A DNA stretch of 15,358 nt, taken from the NCBI GenBank assembly GCA_017537905.1, contig JAFYJX010000048.1:1-15358 (forward strand), read 5' to 3'. Shown one piece after another: positions 5,523 to 13,900 of the stretch. The notes beneath the pieces were generated by a model. That model had not been told where the DNA came from and made no database searches. It saw only the letters and a program-made list of their open reading frames with translations. The stretch comes from Clostridiales bacterium. Its GTDB lineage: Bacteria; Bacillota_A; Clostridia; Saccharofermentanales; Saccharofermentanaceae. Positions within the stretch are counted from its first letter, which is position 1. Each line of letters opens with the position of its first letter. Made by a program: the position numbers and the translations under genes.

Positions 5523-6965
5523 GTGTACAAGAGAAACGCACAGGGCTGGTCAAAGCACATAGACTTTATGCTGCTTGATATCCTGATAAATCAGCTCTCA
5601 TATATGCTCGCATATTATTTCCGTTTCCACACATGGGTGTATTTTAACCATTCATACAGGAATCTCGGCATATTGCTTCTGCTTGCTGACCTTTTGGTCA
5701 TCGTCCTTAACAATTCACTTCATGACGTAATCAAGAGAAGCTATACGAGAGAACTGATCGAATTCGGAAAGCACAGCATCTACGTTTTCGCGATCGTATT
5801 ATTCTATCTGGTATCTTCACAGCAGGATGTTTATTATTCCAGATTCGTTCTCGGCGGCACTGCGCTCATGTATGTTGTCGCAGGATTCGGTTTCAGGGCG
5901 CTCTGGAAGGCATTTCTCCGTCACAGCAGATTCAGAAGAGAGCGTAATAATATGCTCGTTGTTGTTTCCGAGAAGAATGCCGATCAGATCATTACGCAGC
6001 TTTTAAGCGATAACAGGGCAGGTTACGATATCGTCGGTATCGTTCTTCTCGAGAGTTCCAACCTTACGAGCGTTCAGGGCATCCCTGTCGTATCCGACAT
6101 GAAGAAGGTTGCCCAGTATATAGCAAAAGAGTGGGTCGATTCAGTCTATATCGATGGTCCTATCAATGACAGGGCGATCGTAAGACTCATGGATGCCTGT
6201 GCTACGATGGCTGTTCCTACACATTATCATGTGCCTTATATGGGCCGTACGGGTGTTAAGAGATTCTCCGAAAAGATCGGCGGAACATCAGTTCTTACAA
6301 CAGCCGTTAACTATGCAACCCCTGTACAGATCCTCGTTAAGAGATTATTCGATATTTTCGCAGGCATCATCGGAAGCATCCTTGCGGTGCTCATCATGAT
6401 AATCGTCGGACCTATCATTAAGATCCAGTCACCGGGACCGATCCTTTTCAAGCAGAAGAGAATCGGTAAGAACGGACAGCACATCTGGATCTATAAGATC
6501 CGTTCCATGAGAATGGACGCTGAAGCAATGAAACAGCAGCTCATGGACGATAACCTCGTCAAAGACGGCATGATGTTCAAGATGGATTTCGATCCGAGGA
6601 TCATCGGAAATAAGATCCTTCCCGACGGCACGAAAAAGACAGGTATCGGTGAGTTCATAAGAAGAACAAGCCTTGATGAATTCCCTCAGTTTTTCAATGT
6701 CCTGACAGGTTCAATGTCAACTGTAGGAACGAGACCTCCTACGATCGACGAATATGAGAAATATCACTATCATCACCGTGCGAGAATGGCCGTTAAGCCG
6801 GGAATCACAGGCATGTGGCAGGTAAGCGGCAGATCGGAGATCACTGATTTCGAGGAGGTCGTAAGACTCGATACGGAGTATATCTCCAACTGGAGCCTGG
6901 GTCTTGACCTTAAGATCCTGCTTAAGACGATAGGCGTTGTGTTCACCGGCAAAGGTGCGATGTAA
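5523..6965 (+). CDS. Polyprenyl-phosphate sugar-1-phosphate transferase (initiating enzyme)
   Basis: A 480-residue integral membrane enzyme predicted to move a sugar-1-phosphate from a UDP-sugar to undecaprenyl phosphate, the first step of repeat-unit assembly. About four membrane spans occupy residues 12-125. A cytoplasmic Rossmann-like region with NMLVVVSEKN follows (about 140-260). The catalytic bacterial sugar transferase domain (about 272-480) opens with a hydrophobic segment and contains SPGPILFKQKRIGKNG (303-318), YKIRSMRMDAE, the Asp385-Glu386 dyad in LDEFPQFFNVL, the GTRPP loop and KPGITGMWQVSGRS (425-438). The length matches the EpsL/WcaJ/CpsE-type polytopic class. The GTG start has AGAGGG six bases upstream. 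The sugar is unknown: glucose, galactose or an N-acetyl or diamino sugar are all possible. Confidence 0.93.
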   Translation: MYKRNAQGWSKHIDFMLLDILINQLSYMLAYYFRFHTWVYFNHSYRNLGILLLLADLLVIVLNNSLHDVIKRSYTRELIEFGKHSIYVFAIVLFYLVSSQQDVYYSRFVLGGTALMYVVAGFGFRALWKAFLRHSRFRRERNNMLVVVSEKNADQIITQLLSDNRAGYDIVGIVLLESSNLTSVQGIPVVSDMKKVAQYIAKEWVDSVYIDGPINDRAIVRLMDACATMAVPTHYHVPYMGRTGVKRFSEKIGGTSVLTTAVNYATPVQILVKRLFDIFAGIIGSILAVLIMIIVGPIIKIQSPGPILFKQKRIGKNGQHIWIYKIRSMRMDAEAMKQQLMDDNLVKDGMMFKMDFDPRIIGNKILPDGTKKTGIGEFIRRTSLDEFPQFFNVLTGSMSTVGTRPPTIDEYEKYHYHHRARMAVKPGITGMWQVSGRSEITDFEEVVRLDTEYISNWSLGLDLKILLKTIGVVFTGKGAM

Positions 6966-6998
6966 GCATACAGGACTAAGGAGCGTTTAGGAGGGGTC

Positions 6999-7580
6999 AT
7001 GAACAGCAACTGGTATAAGCTTGTTATGAGAGCTACGAAGGTCAAATACGGCAAAGGCCTTCTTTTAAAGGGCGCTCCCGTTATCTTCAACAAGAAGGGT
7101 GCAGAGCTCTCTATCGGAAATAACGTAACTATCAAGTCCTCGTTCCTGTCTAATCTCGTCGGCCTTTACAGCAAGACTATTATCGTTACCAGAGCTCCCG
7201 GTGCGTATATCAGGATCGGCGATAATGTCGGTATGAGCGGCGTTACGATCTATGCCAGAAAAGGTATTGAGATCGGCGAGAATACAGCGATCGGCGGCAA
7301 TACAAAGATACTGGATAACGATTTCCATCCTATTGAAGCAGAAACCAGAAACAAGCTTCTTGCAGACAAGAACGGCGGAGACAGCGACCTCGTTCCTGCA
7401 AAGCCCATTAAGATCGGCAAGAACTGCTTTATCGGTTGCAATGCGATCATCTTAAAGGGTACGGAGCTTGGCGACGGCTGCGTTGTAGGCGCAGGCGCCG
7501 TAGTCTCCGGAAAGTTTGAAGCAGGTTCTGTAATCGCAGGCAATCCTGCCAGAGTTATAAGAAAGCTCGGAGAATCCTGA
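6999..7580 (+). CDS. Left-handed beta-helix acyltransferase (probable sugar O-acetyltransferase)
   Basis: A 193-residue cytoplasmic enzyme of the hexapeptide-repeat family, expected to acetylate or otherwise acylate a sugar of the repeat unit or its precursor from an acyl-CoA. Imperfect hexapeptide turns run through about 36-100 and 136-182 (IGNNVT, IGDNVG, IGENTA, IGKNCF, GAGAVV). The connecting loop at about 101-135 carries DNDFHPI with the likely catalytic His110, and the helix closes with AGNPARVIRKL. This is the WcaF/maltose-acetyltransferase-like layout. The ATG follows AGGAGGGG by a few bases and its stop shares one base with the next ATG. N-acetylation of an amino sugar is an alternative, but no aminotransferase is in the window. 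Confidence 0.88.
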   Translation: MNSNWYKLVMRATKVKYGKGLLLKGAPVIFNKKGAELSIGNNVTIKSSFLSNLVGLYSKTIIVTRAPGAYIRIGDNVGMSGVTIYARKGIEIGENTAIGGNTKILDNDFHPIEAETRNKLLADKNGGDSDLVPAKPIKIGKNCFIGCNAIILKGTELGDGCVVGAGAVVSGKFEAGSVIAGNPARVIRKLGES

Positions 7581-8857
7581 TGAAGAAAAAGATCCTTATT
7601 TACGCACATTATTATGCGCCCGACAAAGCATCGACAGGCCAGATCCTTCAGGATATGGCTGAAGGCATGAAGGACGATTTTGATGTTACGGTAATTTGCA
7701 CGGTGCCTTCTTATACCGGCGTTATCGAGGATAAGTATAAGGAAAAGAAAATATACGAAGAAGAATTAAACGGCGTAAAGATCTACAGGGTTCCTGTTCC
7801 TGAGTTTTCGAAGAGTAATAAGAAGAGCAGGATCAAAAACCTCCTTGCTTATTATACGCAGGCAAAAAAAGTAACAAAGAAGGTCGGTCCGCAGGACTAT
7901 ATCTTTACGATTTCCCAGCCTCCTATTATGGGCGGCATGCTTGGCGTTTACGGCAAGAAAAAGATCAGAACTGAAAAGGGTGAACACCCCAAGTTTATTT
8001 ACTGCATCCAGGACTATAATCCTGAGCAGATCGAAGCTACGGGCTACGTTAAGATGAAGCCTGTAATGAAGATCGCGATGAGCCTTGATAAGAAATCCTG
8101 CAGGAAGTCTGATCTTGTTATAACTGTAGGAAGAGATCTGATTGATACATTGAAGAACAGGTTTAAGGGCGAAGACGTACCTAACCATACCATGATCAAC
8201 AACTGGATCGACGAAAAGCAGATCTATCCTCTGGATGCTGATAATGAAGGCATCCTGGAGTTTAAGCAGAAGTACGGTCTTCAGGATAAATTCATCATCA
8301 TGTACTCGGGCAACATCGGCCTTTACTACGACCTCGAGGGCCTTATCAAAGTCATTGAGAAGTTTAACGGACAGAAGACTCCGGACGGCAGAGATGTCGT
8401 TTTCGCATTCGTCGGTGCAGGAAGCGTGCTCGATAAGCTGACTTCGTATGTTAAAGAGCACAACATGGATTCAGTCGTTTTCATTCCTTATCAGGATAAG
8501 GATAAGCTCATATTCAGCCTTAATGCCGCTGATGTTCACTGGTGCGTAAATGCCAAGGGTATCAAGGGCGTATCGTGCCCGAGTAAATTCTATGGTATTG
8601 CCGGTGTTGCAAAGCCTGTTCTTGCAGTGCTCGAAAAAGGTTCTGAGGTCGAGATGCTCATCAATGAGATCGGCTGCGGCAAGGTGTCCGAACCCGGCGA
8701 TTATAAGGCTGTAGAAAATAACATCAGATGGTTCATCGATAATGCAGACAGCGAAGAACTTGTCAGTATGGGCATTAAGGGACACGATTATCTCGTTAAG
8801 AATCTGACCAAGGATATATCCATATCGAAGTATTCCAAAGTGATAGGTGAGCTATGA
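7580..8857 (+). CDS. GT4-like glycosyltransferase, WbuB-type
   Basis: A 425-residue GT-B retaining glycosyltransferase, cytoplasmic or membrane-associated, adding a sugar to the lipid-linked intermediate. The N-terminal domain has KILIYAHYYAPD (4-15) and a glycine-containing acceptor-side loop. The linker strand IIMYSGNIGLYYDLEGLI (239-256) begins the C-terminal nucleotide-sugar domain, which contains FVGAGS and CPSKFYGIAGVAKPVLA (333-349). The usual EX7E donor motif is replaced by PSKFYGI, as is common in WbuB-like enzymes, which often use deoxy-amino or deoxy sugars. GGAG (7569-7572) lies seven bases before the ATG, and the gene overlaps the acyltransferase stop by one base and the next gene by four (ATGA), so translation is probably coupled. 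Donor and linkage cannot be read from the sequence. Confidence 0.88.
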   Translation: MKKKILIYAHYYAPDKASTGQILQDMAEGMKDDFDVTVICTVPSYTGVIEDKYKEKKIYEEELNGVKIYRVPVPEFSKSNKKSRIKNLLAYYTQAKKVTKKVGPQDYIFTISQPPIMGGMLGVYGKKKIRTEKGEHPKFIYCIQDYNPEQIEATGYVKMKPVMKIAMSLDKKSCRKSDLVITVGRDLIDTLKNRFKGEDVPNHTMINNWIDEKQIYPLDADNEGILEFKQKYGLQDKFIIMYSGNIGLYYDLEGLIKVIEKFNGQKTPDGRDVVFAFVGAGSVLDKLTSYVKEHNMDSVVFIPYQDKDKLIFSLNAADVHWCVNAKGIKGVSCPSKFYGIAGVAKPVLAVLEKGSEVEMLINEIGCGKVSEPGDYKAVENNIRWFIDNADSEELVSMGIKGHDYLVKNLTKDISISKYSKVIGEL

Positions 8858-9927
8858 GCAAAATCTGTTTTATAGCTCAGTTTCCGCCGCCGATACACGG
8901 GCTTTCCAAAGCAGTAGATACACTGTTTAATTCAAGGCTCGCTTCTGAATTTGATTTTGAGAAAGTCGATATCACCAATAACAAAAAGTTCTTGAGTAAT
9001 CTTTCCGGGATATCCCAGAGCGATGCCGATCTTTTCTATTTCACGATAAGCCAGACTAAGGGCGGCAATTTCAGGGATCTTATGATCTTAAAGCTTTTGG
9101 AACGCCAGAATAAAAAGTGCCTTATCCATCTGCATGGCGGATACTACAGAACGCTTGTTGAAAATGAGCTTGGCAGGACTCAGAAGAAGTCGAATTATAA
9201 CGCGATGGGAAAAGTCTCCGGAGCCATTGTTTTGGGACCTTCTTTGAAGAATATCTTTGAGGGAATGGTTCCTGATAACAAGATCTTCACTGTTCCTAAC
9301 TGCGTTGACGATGAATATCTGATGTCGGACAGCGAGTTCGACAAAAAGACCGCTTCATTTAAAGACCGCAAAGTAAAGCACGTGCTTTATCTCAGCAACT
9401 TTATAAAGACAAAGGGTTATCCTGAAGTCCTTAAAATGGCAAAGTCTGAAAAGGACAAAGTCTCTAACGGTGAAGACAGGAGATTCCATTTTGATTTTGC
9501 AGGAGCTTTTTTCGATAAGGCCGAAGAGGATTTCTTCTTCGGTTACATAAAGGACAATCAGTTAGAAGATTATGTGACATATCATGGCATTGTAAGCGGC
9601 GGGAAGAAGAGGGAGCTTTTGAAAGCATCTGATATCTTCGTGCTCCTTTCGAGATATCCCAAAGAAGGCCAGCCCATAAGTATCCTGGAAGCCATGGGCA
9701 ACGGCATGATGATCGTAACTACTGATCACGCAGGGATTCCTGATATCGTGGGTGAGGGAAACATCATCTGCAGAAGTGACAGTGACTATGAAAAGATCGA
9801 TCTTAATAAGGTCAGCGAAGAAATTGAGATAAATAACAGAGATGCTGTTAAGCGTCTTTATAAGCAGGAAAATTATATCGGCAGCATGGAACGTGTATTT
9901 AGAGAGGTATTAACTGATGGTAACTGA
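8854..9927 (+). CDS. GT4 family glycosyltransferase with canonical EX7E motif
   Basis: A 357-residue GT-B glycosyltransferase for repeat-unit extension. The N-terminus has FIAQFPPPIHGLSKA (6-20), matching family members that open with a PPPxHG loop, and IHLHGGYYR (91-99). The hinge VLYLSNFIKTKGYPEVL (177-193) leads into the donor domain, whose Glu271-x7-Glu279 pair in EGQPISILEAMGNG is the classic nucleotide-diphosphate-sugar signature. DHAGIPDIVGEG follows. The ATG overlaps the upstream stop as ATGA with only a weak AGGTGA nearby, suggesting re-initiation by the ribosome that finishes the previous gene. Its 3' end overlaps the next gene by 11 bases. The sugar transferred is not determinable here. 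Confidence 0.88.
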   Translation: MSKICFIAQFPPPIHGLSKAVDTLFNSRLASEFDFEKVDITNNKKFLSNLSGISQSDADLFYFTISQTKGGNFRDLMILKLLERQNKKCLIHLHGGYYRTLVENELGRTQKKSNYNAMGKVSGAIVLGPSLKNIFEGMVPDNKIFTVPNCVDDEYLMSDSEFDKKTASFKDRKVKHVLYLSNFIKTKGYPEVLKMAKSEKDKVSNGEDRRFHFDFAGAFFDKAEEDFFFGYIKDNQLEDYVTYHGIVSGGKKRELLKASDIFVLLSRYPKEGQPISILEAMGNGMMIVTTDHAGIPDIVGEGNIICRSDSDYEKIDLNKVSEEIEINNRDAVKRLYKQENYIGSMERVFREVLTDGN

Positions 9928-10888
9928 AGATCTCGTTACGGTTGTTATACCTGTCTATAATTCAAAGCTCACTGTCGAAAAGACGGTCCGTTCGATCCTG
10001 GATCAGACTTATAAGAATCTTGAGATAATAATCGTTAATGACGGTTCCACCGATGACAGCCTTGAGTTCTGCGAGAGATTAGCAGAAACAGATCCTAGGA
10101 TCGTTATTCACTCACAGGAAAACGGCGGGATCTCAGCTGCAAGAAATAAAGGCATTTCACTTGCAACAGGCCGATGGATCACATTTGTTGACAGCGACGA
10201 TCTTGCTGAACCTGACATGATCAGCATCCTCATAAACAATGCAGTAAATGCTGATGCCGAAATCTCTGTGTGCAATCTTAAGAAAGTATCGTCTCAGGAT
10301 TTTGATATTGAATTGGCTGATCTCAGCAGCTGTGACGGAAGAGTCATGACAGCAAAAGAGATCATCAACGGTTCGCTCTTAAATAACGTTCCACTCTTTG
10401 CATGGGGAAAACTCTATAAGACTGAGCTGTTCTCTGATGTAGAGTTTCCGTTTGGCAGATATTTTGAAGATGAGATCACTTCATTGAGGCTGTTTTGCAA
10501 AGCTGAAAGGTCTGTGTTTACCGATCTGGAATTATATTATTATGTCCAGAACTCAAGCAGTGTTACAAAGCGTCCCAGAGAGAAGCATGCGACGGATCTT
10601 ATCTTAAACCAGGCTGATATCGAGAGCCTTCTTAAAGACAAAGACATCGATAAGAAAGCCTTATATGCTCACCTTTGTTCGAACTATACGCTTGCTTATA
10701 ACATCATTTGGAAGTGCAATAAGAACAAGGCGCTTCTTAAATCTTACAAACAGAAGAACAATGAATTCTATAAGCTTACGGACAAAAAGAGCATAAGGTC
10801 GCAGCCTAACGGCACGAGCATTATCTTGTTGCATTTGGGTTTATATCGTATCTTACTTGGTATAAGAAGCATTACGGGTAAAAGATGA
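9917..10888 (+). CDS. GT2 family glycosyltransferase
   Basis: A 323-residue inverting GT-A enzyme acting on the cytoplasmic face. The GT2 core is at about 6-195: VTVVIPVYNS, IIIVNDGSTDDS (37-48), GGISAARNKG (70-79), the metal-binding DSDD (92-95) and the general-base region FEDE (183-186). The remaining C-terminal part is a helical extension typical of EpsJ/WcaA-like enzymes. The start lies within the preceding gene (11-base overlap) behind AGAGG (9903-9907) at nine bases, so the spacing supports this ATG. The 3' end overlaps the Stealth gene by four bases. Donor and acceptor are unknown. Confidence 0.9.
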   Translation: MVTEDLVTVVIPVYNSKLTVEKTVRSILDQTYKNLEIIIVNDGSTDDSLEFCERLAETDPRIVIHSQENGGISAARNKGISLATGRWITFVDSDDLAEPDMISILINNAVNADAEISVCNLKKVSSQDFDIELADLSSCDGRVMTAKEIINGSLLNNVPLFAWGKLYKTELFSDVEFPFGRYFEDEITSLRLFCKAERSVFTDLELYYYVQNSSSVTKRPREKHATDLILNQADIESLLKDKDIDKKALYAHLCSNYTLAYNIIWKCNKNKALLKSYKQKNNEFYKLTDKKSIRSQPNGTSIILLHLGLYRILLGIRSITGKR

Positions 10889-11880
10889 TGAACGGAATTG
10901 ATATTGTTGTAACCTGGGTTGACGGTAACGATCCTGCATGGCAGGCATCGCGTGATCAGTATGAGAATAATTCGGGTGATCTCAGCAACTCTGCAAGAAG
11001 ATACCGTGACTGGGACCTGATGAGATACTGGTTCAGAGGAGTCGAAAAGTTCGCGCCCTGGGTTAATAAAGTTGTATTCATCACATGCGGCCAGCGTCCT
11101 GAATGGCTTAATGTTGATAATCCCAAGTTAAGGCTGGTAGATCACAGTGAATATATGCCAGATGATGCTCTGCCGACATTTAATTCCAATTCGATCGAAC
11201 TCGGCATAAATAAGATAGAGGGATTATCTGACAGATTCATACTGTTTAATGATGACTTCTTTATCATTGGCGAAGTTAAGGAAACAGACTTTTTTAAGGA
11301 TGGTCTTCCTTGTGATTTTGCGGCTCTCGATGCGATAGAACCTTCTGAGGATTTCGATTATATACTTGCCAACAATATCAGTGTGATCAATCAGAATTTT
11401 GATAAGAGGGAAGTCTTAAAGAAGAACAGATCCCAGTGGTATAACCTCAAGGATATTAAATCCGTAATGAGGACCATTGCGTTAAGAAAACCCTGGAACA
11501 GCTTTACGGGTTTCCGTGATTATCACACACCTGTCGCGTATACCAAGAAAGAATTCGACGATATGTGGCAGAGGTTCCCTGATCTCATGAACACTACTGT
11601 TCACAGCAGATTCAGAAGCAGGGAAAACATCAGCCACTGGCTCATCAGATACTGGAGACTTGCAAGCGGGAAGTTCTGTTCTGTCTCACAGAAAAAATAC
11701 ACATTTATACCTGTAGTTGACGGTGACAATTCCGTCCTGACCGGTGTTATAAAGAATCAGAAAAAGAAGATCATATGCATCAACGACAATTTTGCAGGCG
11801 ACGATATAAGCGGCGCCCAGAAGAGCTTAAAAGAGGCTTTTGAAGCGATATTGCCCGGGAAATCTTCTTTTGAGATCTGA
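10885..11880 (+). CDS. Stealth-family sugar-phosphate transferase (CR1-CR4)
   Basis: A 331-residue enzyme of the Stealth family, relatives of the catalytic core of human GlcNAc-1-phosphotransferase, which transfer a sugar-1-phosphate from a nucleotide sugar to a hydroxyl and build phosphodiester-linked glycans. All four conserved regions can be traced: CR1 DIVVTWVDGNDPAW (6-19); CR2 from RYRDWDLMRYW (39-49) through VFITCGQRPEWL, FNSNSIE (99-105) and FNDDFFI (121-127); CR3 around HTPVAYTKKEFDDMW (214-228) and the following HSRFRS; and CR4 ICINDNFAGDD ending in SSFE (297-330). The catalytic-type Asp in CR1 and the NDD of CR2 are present. It lies in the middle of the glycosyltransferases, with an ATGA overlap to the GT2 before it. 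A second ATG at 10888 could also be used. The target sugar is unknown. Confidence 0.93.
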   Translation: MMNGIDIVVTWVDGNDPAWQASRDQYENNSGDLSNSARRYRDWDLMRYWFRGVEKFAPWVNKVVFITCGQRPEWLNVDNPKLRLVDHSEYMPDDALPTFNSNSIELGINKIEGLSDRFILFNDDFFIIGEVKETDFFKDGLPCDFAALDAIEPSEDFDYILANNISVINQNFDKREVLKKNRSQWYNLKDIKSVMRTIALRKPWNSFTGFRDYHTPVAYTKKEFDDMWQRFPDLMNTTVHSRFRSRENISHWLIRYWRLASGKFCSVSQKKYTFIPVVDGDNSVLTGVIKNQKKKIICINDNFAGDDISGAQKSLKEAFEAILPGKSSFEI

Positions 11881-11893
11881 TCTAAGGTGAATA

Positions 11894-12646
11894 ATGAACG
11901 ATAAAGTAAGTGTAATTACAGTCTGCTATAACGCTGAAGCTTCAATCGAAAATACGTTGAAGTCTGTATTAGAGCAGACATATAAGAACTATGAATATGT
12001 GATCGTAGACGGCGCATCGAAAGACAATACGCTTAAGATCATTGAAGAATATAAGGCGAAGTTTGAAGCAAAGGGCATTAATGCCACTGTGATATCCGAG
12101 AAGGATAACGGCATCTACGATGCAATGAATAAGGGCGTAAAGTTCTGCTCTGGTGAATGGCTGATCTATCTTAATGCCGATGATTCATTTTCAGATCCTG
12201 ATGTTCTGAAAGATATTTTCGAGACTAATGATTATTCCGGCACCGATGTCATATATGGTGACAGTTACCGTGTAAAGGGTGATCAGAAAAAACTCGATCT
12301 TGCCGATACGGATATAAGCCACCTTCGCGATTTTAAGTTTTTCTGCCATCAGGCGACATTTACGAGAAGAAAAGTTTTCGACAAGATCAAATTCGATCCG
12401 CAGTTTAAGATCTGCGCCGACTATGATTTCTTCCTTCAGGCATATCTGATGGAGTATAAGTTCCGTTATGTGAACAGGGTTGTATGCGTTTACTCTGTTG
12501 AGGGAACTTCGAATAAGGATTATTACCGTACGATACTGGATAACTATAACGTTAAGATCAAGAACGGCCTTGCCAAAAAGAGCTGGACGATCAAGGTCAA
12601 AGCATTTATCTGGAATATCAAGCACACGGTCTGCAAAGAGTGGTAA
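11894..12646 (+). CDS. GT2 family glycosyltransferase, WcaA/short type
   Basis: A 250-residue GT-A glycosyltransferase. VSVITVCYNAEASIENTL (5-22) opens the nucleotide-binding fold, followed by VIVDGASKDNT, SEKDNGIYDAMNKG (68-81) and the LNADD metal motif (93-97). CHQATFTRRKVF (151-162) and ICADYDFFLQAYL (173-185) are hallmarks of the short WcaA/colanic-acid-type branch, with Asp176 and Asp178 likely in catalysis. AAGGTGA lies four bases before the ATG, 13 bases after the Stealth stop. No membrane span is present. Three bases separate it from the polymerase gene. Sugar specificity is not visible. Confidence 0.91.
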   Translation: MNDKVSVITVCYNAEASIENTLKSVLEQTYKNYEYVIVDGASKDNTLKIIEEYKAKFEAKGINATVISEKDNGIYDAMNKGVKFCSGEWLIYLNADDSFSDPDVLKDIFETNDYSGTDVIYGDSYRVKGDQKKLDLADTDISHLRDFKFFCHQATFTRRKVFDKIKFDPQFKICADYDFFLQAYLMEYKFRYVNRVVCVYSVEGTSNKDYYRTILDNYNVKIKNGLAKKSWTIKVKAFIWNIKHTVCKEW

Positions 12647-12649
12647 GAG

Positions 12650-13882
12650 ATGAGAAGAAAGAATTTTATTGAAGCTATCTGTTTACTGTTATTCTTTGCA
12701 GTCTTCTTTACTCCCAGGGCTTTTGAGTTCCTGCCTTTTGTATCGTCTTTTTATAACAAGATATTTCTCATGCAGTGCGTGATGCTTCTTGGCGCGATAG
12801 TCGTATCTGCGACTGTGAGCTTTAAGAATCTTAAGAACATCATTACGCTTGGCGCTGCAATATATATTATTTCAGGACTTCTCCTGGTCGTCCTTCACGG
12901 CGGCGATTATAAGATATTTATCCGCACCTGCGTTCATCTAATTGCAGTATTGCTCGTTGTATCTTATGAACTCAGGCGGAAAGACAACTGCATGGTTGAA
13001 TTCATTGCATGGTTTTTCAACATCATGCTCGTAATTAACCTGGTATTGCTTATCTTAAAGCCGGACGGTTTGGGCTCGCTTCTGACCTATTCAGAAGACA
13101 TGGCGCATAGGCAGCTTGACAGAGTAAATTTCCTTGAAGTTGATAACAGGTTATCGCTGCCTGTGCTTATCTCTATAGCAGCTTCATATCTGCTTCCGGA
13201 TAAGAAGATAAACAGAGTGCTCCGCGTAATCTCTCTTGTTGTTGGCGGCGCTACGAATCTTTTAACGATGTCAGGTACGGGAATCGGAAGTTACTGCGTT
13301 ATGCTCTTTTATGTTGTCTTCATCCATAAGACGAAGCTCAGAGAAAAGCTCGTTAACATGAAGACGCTTCTTATAGCTTATTTCGGCTGCACGCTGCTGA
13401 TAGTATATGCAGGCCTGATCCCGCCGCTTCGCCACGTGATCCAGGAAGTACTCCATAAGGACATCACGTTCTCGGGAAGAACATATATCTGGGAGTCGTG
13501 TATCAAGATGATCTCTTACCATCCGTTTATCGGTTACGGTAATTTCGATTCCGGGTGGATCATCAAGTGGAACGGAATCATGAGAAATGCGCACAACCTG
13601 TTCTTCGACATTCTGATCCAGGGCGGAATAATTCTCCTTTTAGGTTACCTTCTATTCCTTCTGACCGTATTCATCACGGCATCCGATAAGAAAAATAAGA
13701 AGTCGCAGCTCCTTCTCGTCATGCTTTTCTGCCTGTTCGTGGTAATGCTCTGCGAATCGTTCCTGGACAACAATTACATCTATTTGGCTTATTCTCTTGC
13801 TTTGCTCTGCAAGTATAAATTTGCCGATAAACAGGATATTATTAAGTTACTGAAGGAAAAGCTGACTATTAAGGCAAGATAA
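12650..13882 (+). CDS. Wzy/O-antigen-ligase-like polysaccharide polymerase
   Basis: A 410-residue polytopic membrane protein with about ten hydrophobic segments, predicted to join lipid-linked repeat units on the outer face of the membrane. The O-antigen ligase/polymerase signature lies in the large extracytoplasmic loop: FSGRTYIWESCIKMI (275-289), HPFIGYGNF (291-299) and NAHNLFFDILIQGG (313-326). The GR.YIWE and AHN motifs are typical of Wzy and WaaL families; the position in a glycosyltransferase operon of a Gram-positive-type bacterium favours Wzy. It starts three bases after the upstream stop with only a weak AAAGAG site, consistent with coupled translation. A flippase partner is not seen in the window. 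Confidence 0.9.
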   Translation: MRRKNFIEAICLLLFFAVFFTPRAFEFLPFVSSFYNKIFLMQCVMLLGAIVVSATVSFKNLKNIITLGAAIYIISGLLLVVLHGGDYKIFIRTCVHLIAVLLVVSYELRRKDNCMVEFIAWFFNIMLVINLVLLILKPDGLGSLLTYSEDMAHRQLDRVNFLEVDNRLSLPVLISIAASYLLPDKKINRVLRVISLVVGGATNLLTMSGTGIGSYCVMLFYVVFIHKTKLREKLVNMKTLLIAYFGCTLLIVYAGLIPPLRHVIQEVLHKDITFSGRTYIWESCIKMISYHPFIGYGNFDSGWIIKWNGIMRNAHNLFFDILIQGGIILLLGYLLFLLTVFITASDKKNKKSQLLLVMLFCLFVVMLCESFLDNNYIYLAYSLALLCKYKFADKQDIIKLLKEKLTIKAR

Positions 13883-13900
13883 AGGGGGACGCCCTCTTAT

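Noticed and set aside
7766..8461. Long open frame (231 codons) on the minus strand inside the WbuB-like gene
   Set aside because: It lies wholly opposite a clear glycosyltransferase, shows no recognisable domain, and follows from the codon bias of the real gene.
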